From Sediminimonas qiaohouensis DSM 21189 (lineage in GTDB: Bacteria; Pseudomonadota; Alphaproteobacteria; Rhodobacterales; Rhodobacteraceae): a DNA stretch of 41,039 nt. The stretch is taken from NCBI RefSeq assembly GCF_000423645.1, contig NZ_AUIJ01000024.1, positions 1-41,039 of the forward strand. The letters run 5' to 3'. The notes beneath the pieces were generated by a model, which searched no databases, was not told the DNA's origin, and saw only the letters and a list, made by a program, of their open reading frames with translations. Within the stretch, counting starts at the first letter, position 1. Each line of letters opens with the position of its first letter. The position numbers and the translations under genes were made by a program. This document shows, piece by piece, positions 17,331-25,216 of the stretch.

Positions 17331-19196
17331 TCAATCCTCTCCAAATGCAAAACGGTGTTTCAGGTAGTCGGAATTCCAACGAAAGCGTACATTGCCTGGC
17401 CCACCCATTCCGGCGCCCGCAACGACATACTCGAACTTGACGAGTTCGCTCTTCCCGAGACCTACCGAAAGCGCCAGAACGCTTTCGGGGCCGCGCAGGA
17501 CAAGTGCCGATACGAGCAACCCGACAAGAACAGGTGCAGAAGCCAATTGCACGGGAATTATTCGTATCGCCTGTCCCAGGGCGATGTGGTTGTCGCGCAC
17601 ATGGCGGACCACGATCAGGATCGTGATCAACGCATAGATCGTCCCGTTGAGAAGCGTCAGGAAATAAAAGCCTTTCGCCTCTTGCACCCCATCGATCAGC
17701 AGCACCGGCATCAGGCATCCAAGGGTCAGTGCGACATAAGGCATCAGCACCCTGAGCGGAAGCGTGGCCTGCGCCGCCTCGCCCTTGGGCGTGATCCTGA
17801 AATCAACAAAGCGATGCGATACCCGGTCCCGCACCGCCATCAGGCACCCCCAAAGAACCCAAGGCCATTGCAACGCAAGAAACAGCGCCTTTTCCCAGCC
17901 AAGAACCTTGGCGTCACGCGGCCGGAAGAAGCCATCGGCACGTATCGCATAGGCGATCGCCGTCACCGCGACCGGCGGCCAGATCGCGTGGATGACGAAG
18001 GCGGGATAGGTCACATCCGCATAGCGCATATCAAGCACGACCGCCGCGATCGGGACCACGTAGAGTATCACCATGAAAACCGCGAAAAGCGGGTACCATA
18101 TCTGGCAAAACAGGAACAGGAACCTCAATCGCGCCGGCAGCGGACCAAGGTAGTGAGTCGTATACCGCAACAGAATTGACAAAAGGCTGCGCGACCATTG
18201 GAATTCCTGCGTGCACAGGTCCGCTATACTGGCGGGGCCATCTCCCACTGCGATCGCGTCGATCGCGTGAATCCCCCGCCAGCCGCCCGAATTCATCAGC
18301 ATTGTGGTCGAGTGATCCTCGGCCAGTTCCGGGCCAAGCCCGCCCACCTTGCGCAGGGCCGCCGTGCGCACCGCGTAATGCGAGCCGATGCAAATGGGCG
18401 ACAAGACCGCGGCATAACCCGCCTGGAATATCCCGTGAAAGGCCGCTTCGGTATGCAGGCGCGTGCGCGCGGCCCAACTGGTCGCGGCGTTCTGCCCGCA
18501 GATCGAGGGGGCGCTGACATAGCCGATCCTGGTGTCGGCGAACCCGCGCATGATTTCCTGCAGGTAGGTCGGGCTGGGGACGTGATCGGCGTCCAGTTGC
18601 GAGACGAAATCGTACTGCTCGTAGCCGAACATGTCATAGAAATACGCAAGGTTGCCCTCTTTGCAGCGTTTGCGCCGCGGCCATTCATCGCGGTGATAGT
18701 CCGGGGCATCTTTGCGCGTCGAAATGAAAACGCCATGCGCCTTGCACCAGGCGATGGTTTCGGGCTGTGGGTCTTCGTCGGCCAGCCACGTGTCATGCGG
18801 ATAGGTCTGCCCCAGCATCGCCTCAAGCGTGCGCTTGACCACGGAAAAAGGCTCGGACGGGCTTTTGGTGACGATCATGGCCACGCGCACACTGGCCGGA
18901 TCAGGCGGGTTGCCGGCCGGGGCGATGGCCTGGTGAAAGATGAAAATGAAAAACGCCTGCAAGAAGAAAAGCCAGGCAAAAGCCACCGTGATTATCCAGT
19001 ATTGCGGCCCCGGTAGGATATGAGCCGGGTCAAACCACCAGATCCAGAACCACAGGCTCGCCGCGAGCCATGCCGCCTCCAGAAGCAGGTACTTGACCCG
19101 CTTTCGCCCAGACAATAGCCGGCGGATATAGGGCGAGGTACTATTGGGGAGGGGCGGCATAAGGCCTTGCGGCGCGGTGTCAGGCATTGACGACAT
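17331..19196 (-). CDS. Cellulose-synthase-like family 2 glycosyltransferase
   Basis: A 621-residue processive GT2 with N-terminal membrane helices (about residues 35-88), a cytoplasmic catalytic domain and several C-terminal helices. Catalytic markers: Asp140/Asp142 (LADEDPQ), DAD at 202-204 (QLDADH), the base in LAEDHST (Glu293-Asp294), and QEFQW at 330-334. The last replaces the usual arginine of Q(Q/R)xRW with glutamine. No PilZ domain is visible at the C-terminus, so direct c-di-GMP control as in BcsA is unlikely. I start at 19196 because GGAG lies 7 bases before that ATG; a longer frame to 19229 exists. It overlaps galE by 17 bases. It should polymerise and export a beta-glycan, of unknown sugar and linkage. 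Confidence 0.88.
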   Translation of the reverse strand: MSSMPDTAPQGLMPPLPNSTSPYIRRLLSGRKRVKYLLLEAAWLAASLWFWIWWFDPAHILPGPQYWIITVAFAWLFFLQAFFIFIFHQAIAPAGNPPDPASVRVAMIVTKSPSEPFSVVKRTLEAMLGQTYPHDTWLADEDPQPETIAWCKAHGVFISTRKDAPDYHRDEWPRRKRCKEGNLAYFYDMFGYEQYDFVSQLDADHVPSPTYLQEIMRGFADTRIGYVSAPSICGQNAATSWAARTRLHTEAAFHGIFQAGYAAVLSPICIGSHYAVRTAALRKVGGLGPELAEDHSTTMLMNSGGWRGIHAIDAIAVGDGPASIADLCTQEFQWSRSLLSILLRYTTHYLGPLPARLRFLFLFCQIWYPLFAVFMVILYVVPIAAVVLDMRYADVTYPAFVIHAIWPPVAVTAIAYAIRADGFFRPRDAKVLGWEKALFLALQWPWVLWGCLMAVRDRVSHRFVDFRITPKGEAAQATLPLRVLMPYVALTLGCLMPVLLIDGVQEAKGFYFLTLLNGTIYALITILIVVRHVRDNHIALGQAIRIIPVQLASAPVLVGLLVSALVLRGPESVLALSVGLGKSELVKFEYVVAGAGMGGPGNVRFRWNSDYLKHRFAFGED

Positions 19197-20178
19197 TCTC
19201 GGTCTCCAGCCCGAAATGCGGTGCCGCATCTCGCAGTATGCTGTCGATATCCGAATGGCGCGGCGTGAAGGTCAACCTGCGCTGCGCCTCTTCGGTTGCG
19301 GCAATCAGCGCCGGAGGATCGCCGGGGCGGCGCGGGGCATCTTCGGTTGGTACATCGCGGCCCGTGACGCGTTTGATCGCCTGCGTGATGTCGCGGATCG
19401 ACAGGCCTTGCCCCGTGCCGAGGTTCACAGCCAGGTTATCCCCGCCCGCATCCAGGTGCCGCAACGCAAGGCGATGCGCCTCGGCCAGGTCCGTGACGTG
19501 GATGTAGTCGCGGATGCAGGTGCCATCGGGAGTATCGTAATCGGTGCCAAAAACCCTGAGCGGCGGCCCGTCGCCCGCCGCCGCACTGAGCGCGAGCGGG
19601 ATCAGGTGCGTCTCGGGGTCGTGACGCTCAGCCAAGGCACCGCCGGGATCGGCCCCGGCCGCGTTGAAATAGCGCAGCAGCACATAGCGCAGGCCGAACG
19701 CCGCCGCGTGGTCCTTGACCATCATTTCGCCGATCAGCTTGGTGCGCCCGTAGGGGTTGATCGGCGATTGCGCTGCCGTCTCGTGGATCGGAACGGTGCT
19801 TGGGCTGCCGTAGGTGGCGCAACTGGACGAAAACACGATGCGCCCCGCGTCCGCCGCCCTCATCGCCGAAAGAAGGGCGATCATCCCGCCGACATTGTTG
19901 TCGTAATAGAAATCCGGATCGATGACGGAGTCCCCGACATAGGCGCTCGCGGCGAAATGCATTACGTCCTGCGCCCGGTATTTGCGCAAAACACCCTCCA
20001 CTGCCGCGCGGTCACGCAGGTCGATCCGTTCAAGCGGTCCCCATTTCACGGCATCCGCGTGCCCGGTGCTCAGGTTGTCGATCGTGACCGGCAGATACCC
20101 GGCCTCGGCCAGGCATTTGCAGGCATGACTGCCGATGAAGCCGGCGCCACCCGTCACGATTACCGGAGTGTCTGACAT
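19180..20178 (-). CDS. galE: UDP-sugar 4-epimerase (GalE family)
   Basis: A 332-residue extended SDR enzyme. The NAD-binding GGAGFIG is at residues 10-16, the catalytic pair is Tyr143/Lys147 (NPYGRTK), and SSSCATYG, LRYFNAAGADP and GTCIRDYIHVTDLA are classic GalE segments. It interconverts UDP-glucose and UDP-galactose, although some family members act on UDP-xylose/UDP-arabinose. The UDP-xylose-forming gene immediately upstream, coupled by an ATGA overlap, makes that alternative worth considering. I start at 20178 because MSDTPVIVTGG is the natural N-terminus. It supplies the GT2 encoded downstream. Confidence 0.92.
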   Translation of the reverse strand: MSDTPVIVTGGAGFIGSHACKCLAEAGYLPVTIDNLSTGHADAVKWGPLERIDLRDRAAVEGVLRKYRAQDVMHFAASAYVGDSVIDPDFYYDNNVGGMIALLSAMRAADAGRIVFSSSCATYGSPSTVPIHETAAQSPINPYGRTKLIGEMMVKDHAAAFGLRYVLLRYFNAAGADPGGALAERHDPETHLIPLALSAAAGDGPPLRVFGTDYDTPDGTCIRDYIHVTDLAEAHRLALRHLDAGGDNLAVNLGTGQGLSIRDITQAIKRVTGRDVPTEDAPRRPGDPPALIAATEEAQRRLTFTPRHSDIDSILRDAAPHFGLETENVVNA

Positions 20179-21221
20179 CAGACTGCGACCTTTGCCACCG
20201 CAGGGTTCTGTTCCAGTTCCAACGCAAAATAGGGGATTGTCAACCTCAGACCTTCGCGCAGCGGCACCTTCGGCTCCCAGTGCAGCAATCTCCAAGCCAG
20301 GCCAATATCAGGCCGGCGCTGCCTGGGATCGTCCACCGGCAGCGGCTTGAGGGTGATATGCGACGCGCTTTGCGTCTCTTCCAGTATCATCGTCGCCAGC
20401 GCGCGCACCGTGTACTCACCGGGGTTCCCCAGGTTGACGGCCGAGTAATGGTTCCCTTGCGTGTGCATCAGCGCGACAAGTCCCGCTATCAGGTCGTCAA
20501 CATAGCAAAAAGACCGCGTCTGCGAGCCGTCGCCGTAAATGGTCAGGTCATTGCCGCTCAGCGCCTGCACGATGAAATTCGAGACGACGCGGCCATCCTC
20601 GGGGTCCATTCTCGGCCCGTAGGTGTTGAAAATCCGGGCCACGCGGATATCGGTGCCCAGGTTCTTGTTATAGTCGTAAAACAGGGTTTCGGCGGCACGC
20701 TTGCCCTCATCATAACACGACCGCGGCCCCATTGTGTTGACGCTGCCCCGGTAGGTTTCGGGTTGCGGTGATACCTCGGGGTCGCCGTATATCTCCGAAG
20801 TCGATGCCTCAAGGATACGGGCGCCTTTGCGGTGCGCCAGTGTCAGCATGTTCTCGGCGCCGATGACGATCGTCCTGAAGGTGGCGATCGGGTCGATCTG
20901 ATACTTCGGCGGCGACGCCGGGCTGGCCATGTTAAAGATGAATCCGATATCTTCAGAGATGTCGAACGGCACGCTGACGTCGTGCTTGATAAAGCTGAAC
21001 GCGTCGTTTTCCATGAGATGTTCGATATTCTGCATGCGCCCGGTCGACAGGTTGTCCACGCAGATAACGCGCATGCCACGGTTGATGTAGTGGTCGCATA
21101 GCGCAGAGCCGAGAAAGCCAGCGCCGCCGGTGATGAGAACCGTCTCGCTTGTCGATGGAACAGCCTTCAGGGGGCTTTGCTGTGTCGTTGGAATCGATTG
21201 CTCTGGGTACTCATGTCGCAC
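20178..21221 (-). CDS. UDP-glucuronate decarboxylase (UDP-xylose synthase)
   Basis: A 347-residue SDR enzyme that converts UDP-glucuronate to UDP-xylose. Family markers are GGAGFLG (32-38), FNMASPASPPKYQIDPI, EASTSEIYGDPEVSPQPE, the catalytic Tyr170/Lys174 in SCYDEGKRAAE, and RIFNTYGPRMDPEDGRVVSNFI. The GTG at 21221 is preferred because GGAGG stands 8 bases before it; a GTG at 21236 would put that site inside the gene. It is the first gene of the four-gene operon, so UDP-xylose or a product made from it is probably a building block of the polymer. No UDP-glucose dehydrogenase, needed to make UDP-glucuronate, is in the window. Confidence 0.92.
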   Translation of the reverse strand: MRHEYPEQSIPTTQQSPLKAVPSTSETVLITGGAGFLGSALCDHYINRGMRVICVDNLSTGRMQNIEHLMENDAFSFIKHDVSVPFDISEDIGFIFNMASPASPPKYQIDPIATFRTIVIGAENMLTLAHRKGARILEASTSEIYGDPEVSPQPETYRGSVNTMGPRSCYDEGKRAAETLFYDYNKNLGTDIRVARIFNTYGPRMDPEDGRVVSNFIVQALSGNDLTIYGDGSQTRSFCYVDDLIAGLVALMHTQGNHYSAVNLGNPGEYTVRALATMILEETQSASHITLKPLPVDDPRQRRPDIGLAWRLLHWEPKVPLREGLRLTIPYFALELEQNPAVAKVAV

Positions 21222-21348
21222 GGCTTGACCCTCCACCTTGGATCGGCGTAAAAAGCTCCCACTCGAAAGATGTGATTCATTAGCTTCTGTTCTAGAGAAT
21301 CACGCTGCTTGTTGGGTGCCCCAATCTTGAACAAGCTGCTAGCGACGC

Positions 21349-21365
21349 GGGCCAATTTTTGGCCC
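21349..21365. promoter_or_regulatory. Palindrome upstream of the UDP-xylose synthase gene
   Basis: GGGCCAA-TTT-TTGGCCC is a perfect 7-bp inverted repeat with a 3-base centre. Next to it the octamer CAATTCAG occurs twice (21365-21372 and 21377-21384). Both lie between the proposed promoter and the gene, a location that suits a repressor site or a leader hairpin. Confidence 0.4.
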
Positions 21366-21393
21366 AATTCAGGCCGCAATTCAGCCACATTTA

Positions 21394-21422
21394 AGGATTG
21401 CCGCATGGGGGGGCGCTGTCAA
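21394..21422 (-). promoter_or_regulatory. Candidate sigma-70 promoter of the polysaccharide operon
   Basis: On the minus strand TTGACA (21417-21422) is a perfect -35 element. Seventeen bases later comes a poor -10 (AATCCT). A strong -35 with a weak -10 would suit regulated expression. This is the best promoter candidate seen in the gap, but no transcription start is known. Confidence 0.35.
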
Positions 21423-21884
21423 TTAGTATCTAATAATTTGCATTTATAGGTTGAGTTTTTCACACTTGGGTTGTGTTTCGACCGCTATTCCCGGAAAGAA
21501 TCATCGGAAATCACCTTATGTGAAGGCTGAGGAAAGATGTTCAATATCCATGCATTACATTGATTCGTTTCCAATTTAGCATTCGATTGTTTCTGCTTCT
21601 GGTTGATCTGTGTGGCACTTCAGTTCGCGGGTTCTCCATCCTGGCAGCAAGGGGATGCACCCGAAAGTGGTATGGGCCATTCACAAATAGCGCATCGCCC
21701 TGGTTTATTGGGGCAGCTACGTTCAGGTATTCAGCACGCGCATTAGCATGAAAAGCTCACCCTGACCGCGTTCTAGCGGCCCGACGACACGCGGCGGCGT
21801 TACGCGCCTCGACTCCGCGCGAGGTGCCATATCGAAGGCCATCTCACCCACGTCCCGAAGCCGCCTCCAAAGGCACGTCGTCCG

Positions 21885-24197
21885 TCACAGCGCCAGCTTG
21901 ATCGGCTTGCCGTTCGCGGAGCGCGAACAGCACGCCATCATGCGCCGGTTCCCCGCCCGCTCGGTGCGGGTCAGCACCATGTCGCGGTGATCGATCTCGC
22001 CCTCCAGCACCCTGACCTCGCAGCTTCCGCAAAGCCCCTCGCAGCAATCGCTTGCCAGGTCGATGCCGGCTGCCTCGACCGTCTCCAGAAGTGTGCGATC
22101 CGCCGCGACCCTCAGCGTCAGGTTGGAATCCGTCAACTCCACATCGAACGCGGTTTCCTTCTCCGGGTCCAGGCCCGCGCCGCGCGCCGCGAAATATTCG
22201 AAATGCAACGTGCAATCGGGCCGCCCCGCCATCAGGGCCTCCAGCGCGTCGATCATTCGCGCAGGGCCGCAGGCATAGACGTGGCTGCCCGCTTGCAGAC
22301 CGGCGACCAGCCCGGCCAGATCGGCGCGCGCGCCCTCGTCCGCCGGATAGACGCCCGCGCGCCCTGCGTGGTCCGCCTCCAGCCGGTCCGCAAACGCCAT
22401 CGCGCTGCGCTCACGCCCGCAATAATGCACCTCGTAGTCGCGCCCCAACGCCTTGAGCCGGTCCGCCATGGCGATGATCGGCGTGATCCCGATCCCGCCG
22501 GCCACCAGCACATGCCGCGCTGCGTCCTCGTCCAGCCGAAACAGGTTGTGCGGCCCGCGCAGCTTTAGCTCCATCCCCTCGCGCACCGCGTCATGGATAT
22601 GCGCCGAGCCGCCGCGCCCGTCTTCCTCGCGCAGGATCGCCACATCGTACCCCGCCGCATCCGGGCGCCCGCACAATGAGTACTTGCGGTCATACCCGTC
22701 CACGCACAGCTCCACATGCGCGCCCGCGCTCCAGCGGGGCAGGGGGCGCCCGCGCGCATCCTCCAGCGTCAGGCCAAGGATGCCATCCGCCTCGCGGCGC
22801 GCCTGCGTCACGCGGATGATGCGGGCGATGTCCCGGCGCGCCGGCGCCCCCACCGCGAATCGTTGCCGTGCACGCGCCAGCGCGGGATCGGCGCGCTCGG
22901 GGTTTTGCGCCGGGTCCCATTCCACCCACAGGTGATCGGGCCCCCGGAACGAGATGCTGGGCACATAGGTGAACTTCTGCTCGGCCAGTCGCAGATGCGG
23001 CAAGCGGCGGCTAATCTCTTCAAGGAATATCCGCATCTCCATCCGGCCGATATTCTTGCCCATGCACTGATGCCCGCCATACCCAAACGTCAGGTGATCG
23101 ACCGCGTTGTCGCGGTATATGTCGAACGTATCGCCCCCTTCGAAATGCCGCTCGTCCTGGTTGCCCGAGGCCTGCACGATCAACAGCTTGGCCCCTTCGG
23201 GCAGATCCACGCCGCCCACGCGCGCCGGGCCGGTCGTCTCGCGCCTCCACGCCACGATCGAGCCGGAATAGCGCAGGCATTCCTCGACCGCGTTCGGGAT
23301 CAGCGATGGATCGGCGCAGATATCGTGCCACGCGTCGCGATGCGACAGCAGCGTCTTGAACATGTTCGCCGAGGCCAGCGATGTCGTCTCATGCGCGGCC
23401 ACGATGATCGCCATCATCATCGAATGCACATAGCTGTCGGTCACCACCTCGGGGATCTCTTCGTTCTTGCGGATGGTGTAATGCATCCACCCCTGGCCAT
23501 CGGGATCGGCGCGCATCTTTTCGATCACCTGGCCGGCGTATTGCCAGAATCGCCCGACATCATGGGCGACCTGGAGTTGCTTTTCGGGGCTGGGCTTGCC
23601 CCAGGTATTCACCGAATGCGCCAATGAGAACGTGCGCAGCGTAGCGATCTCGTCCTCGGGCACGCCCAGGAAATGCAGCGCCACCATCAGCGGCACCTCG
23701 TAGAGCATCTCATCCACCAGGTCGGCCCGCCCGGTATCTATGAACGCGTCCACCTTTTCGCGGGTCAGCTCGCGGATCATCTCCTGCCGCGCCTCAAGGT
23801 TCTCGGGCATGAAATGCTCCATCAGGGCGCGACGGCGCTCCATGTGGGCGGGCTCGTCCTCGTTCACCATGGTGCGGTTCATCGCGTAGCCATAGCTGCG
23901 CAGAACCTCCATCGCCTCGGGGGTGGCGGGGGTGATCTTTTCCAAGGCATTGCGCGGGGAAAACAGGATGTTGTCGCTGAACACCGCCTTGATGTCGTCG
24001 TACCGGCTGACGATCCAGTAGCCCAGCTTTTCGCTGTAGAACACCGGCAGTTGTTCGCGAGACCAGCGCAGCGCCTCGGCCGGATTGCCCTGGTAGGGGG
24101 CATCGAACGGATCGAACCCCGCCGCCATCTGCGACATGGGGCAGCCCTCTGTTGCGGCGCTGGCGGCGGGGCTTTGGGTGTTTGTCGATGCTGTCAT
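21885..24197 (-). CDS. Self-sufficient cytochrome P450, CYP116B type
   Basis: A 770-residue single-chain monooxygenase. Domain order is P450 (about 25-430), FMN/NADH phthalate-dioxygenase-type reductase (about 455-690) and a plant-type [2Fe-2S] ferredoxin (about 690-770). The heme ligand is Cys378 in FGYGGHQCMGKN; the I-helix acid-threonine region is AHETTS (268-273) and ExxR is Glu306/Arg309. The reductase shows RKYSLCG and VAGGIGITPI. Ferredoxin cysteines 718, 723, 726 and 756 have the C-x4-C-x2-C-x29-C spacing. Known CYP116B enzymes hydroxylate or O-dealkylate small aromatics and other xenobiotics; the natural substrate here is unknown. The divergent IclR gene probably controls it. Confidence 0.94.
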   Translation of the reverse strand: MTASTNTQSPAASAATEGCPMSQMAAGFDPFDAPYQGNPAEALRWSREQLPVFYSEKLGYWIVSRYDDIKAVFSDNILFSPRNALEKITPATPEAMEVLRSYGYAMNRTMVNEDEPAHMERRRALMEHFMPENLEARQEMIRELTREKVDAFIDTGRADLVDEMLYEVPLMVALHFLGVPEDEIATLRTFSLAHSVNTWGKPSPEKQLQVAHDVGRFWQYAGQVIEKMRADPDGQGWMHYTIRKNEEIPEVVTDSYVHSMMMAIIVAAHETTSLASANMFKTLLSHRDAWHDICADPSLIPNAVEECLRYSGSIVAWRRETTGPARVGGVDLPEGAKLLIVQASGNQDERHFEGGDTFDIYRDNAVDHLTFGYGGHQCMGKNIGRMEMRIFLEEISRRLPHLRLAEQKFTYVPSISFRGPDHLWVEWDPAQNPERADPALARARQRFAVGAPARRDIARIIRVTQARREADGILGLTLEDARGRPLPRWSAGAHVELCVDGYDRKYSLCGRPDAAGYDVAILREEDGRGGSAHIHDAVREGMELKLRGPHNLFRLDEDAARHVLVAGGIGITPIIAMADRLKALGRDYEVHYCGRERSAMAFADRLEADHAGRAGVYPADEGARADLAGLVAGLQAGSHVYACGPARMIDALEALMAGRPDCTLHFEYFAARGAGLDPEKETAFDVELTDSNLTLRVAADRTLLETVEAAGIDLASDCCEGLCGSCEVRVLEGEIDHRDMVLTRTERAGNRRMMACCSRSANGKPIKLAL

Positions 24198-24226
24198 TTC
24201 CCGCGCGTCCTGTCTTTATGATTTAC

Positions 24227-24240
24227 GTTTATCGTACAAC
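24227..24240. promoter_or_regulatory. Candidate operator between the P450 and iclR genes
   Basis: GTTTATCGTACAAC is a pseudo-palindrome (8 of 14 positions symmetric) with GTT/AAC ends. It lies 30 bases before the P450 start and 97 bases before the regulator start. IclR-family proteins bind short imperfect palindromes of this size, so it is a reasonable site for the divergent regulator. Confidence 0.35.
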
Positions 24241-24336
24241 GTGTCACTTATAACGAGGCTACCGAGGGTCGGCCAGCCTGTCAATCCGGCGCCGCGGCGC
24301 CGTGCCTTGGGGATATTCGTTAGGGGAACGCGCAAC

Positions 24337-25017
24337 ATGACCACCAACAAGCTCAGGACACTTGATCGCGGCCTCGCCGCGCTGGACCTCGTTGCGCGGG
24401 CCCGTGACGGGCTGAGGATCGCAGAGATCGCCGAGAAGCTCGGCGTTCACCGTGCGATCGCCTACCGCATCATTGCGACCCTGACCGACAACGCCATGGT
24501 GCAGCGCCTGCCGGACGGCCGGATTATACTTGGCAGCGGCGCGATCGTGTTGGCGGCCCATGCCGAAGGGGCGATACGGACGCTGGCCCGCCCGGTGGTC
24601 GAGGACCTTGCCGAGCGCACCGGCGCGACCGCGTTCCTGTCGATGGCGCAGGGGGCGGATTGCGTCGCGATCCTGACGGCCGAGCCGCGAAACGCGTTCC
24701 TCAACATCCATTACCGCGTCGGCACCCGGCACCCCATCGACAAGGGCGCCGCGGGGCTTGCCATCCTGTCGGGCCGCCCTGCGCAGCCGGATGATCCCGG
24801 CCCCGTCCAAACCGCGCGGCGCGACGGCTATAGCCTCACGCGCGGCGAGCTGCAAAAAGGCGCGGTTGGCGTGTCCAGCCCCGTGGCGCAGCCCCCGGGC
24901 AACGGGTTCGAATTCTCGATCGGTGTCGTTGCACTAGATGATCTGAATTTGGACGTCGCGCCGCACGCCGTCACGGACGCTGCTGAGCGCCTGTCGGCTT
25001 TGCTATGCGCTTCGTAG
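24337..25017 (+). CDS. IclR-family transcriptional regulator
   Basis: A 226-residue IclR-type protein. The N-terminal winged helix-turn-helix is LRTLDRGLAALDLVARARDG then LRIAEIAEKLGVHRAIAYRIIATL (about residues 26-50). The C-terminal ligand domain includes GATAFLSMAQG and GTRHPIDKGAAGLAIL, the latter a conserved IclR segment. The protein is slightly shorter than the usual 250 residues, with the loss in the C-terminal half. I start at 24337, preceded by AGGGGAA, because an earlier frame would cover the intergenic operator. It is divergent from the CYP116B gene, and is likely its regulator, sensing an aromatic or related acid. Confidence 0.88.
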   Translation: MTTNKLRTLDRGLAALDLVARARDGLRIAEIAEKLGVHRAIAYRIIATLTDNAMVQRLPDGRIILGSGAIVLAAHAEGAIRTLARPVVEDLAERTGATAFLSMAQGADCVAILTAEPRNAFLNIHYRVGTRHPIDKGAAGLAILSGRPAQPDDPGPVQTARRDGYSLTRGELQKGAVGVSSPVAQPPGNGFEFSIGVVALDDLNLDVAPHAVTDAAERLSALLCAS

Positions 25018-25104
25018 TCCCCCGGGAGCCACAACGCGCACCGTTCACAATTTGCCCTCCGGATCGCGCCCCCTGCACGCAGGGAGAGCCGCTTGAAGAG
25101 CTGA

Positions 25105-25137
25105 GCAGCGCCCGCCCATGGGGCGATCGGGCGCTGC
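25105..25137. terminator. Hairpin between convergent iclR and DUF3137 genes
   Basis: GCAGCGCCCG and CGGGCGCTGC form a perfect 10-bp stem with a 13-base loop. It sits midway between two convergent genes and could end both transcripts. No U-run is present on either side. Confidence 0.5.
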
Positions 25138-25216
25138 CCGGCGGCGCTTCGCGCCTTTATCCCGGCATGGTGTCTTTCCGAAAGGGCGAAAAGTGCTCTT
25201 GGCCCCCGGCACCTGA

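Larger units (their letters stand above)
21222..21884. other. 663-base AT-richer gap upstream of the polysaccharide operon
   Basis: No credible gene is present. The base composition is clearly richer in A and T than the flanks, especially 21420-21600. It contains a likely promoter, a perfect palindrome and a direct repeat on the side facing the UDP-xylose synthase gene. The far half, towards the P450 gene, shows nothing I can assign. The AT-rich stretch could bind a nucleoid protein or a MucR/Ros-type regulator; this is inference. Confidence 0.5.

Noticed and set aside
17331-21221. Bacterial cellulose (bcs) operon
   Set aside because: No BcsB, BcsC or PilZ domain is present, the acceptor motif differs, and the hydrolase is GH26-like, not the GH8 BcsZ type.
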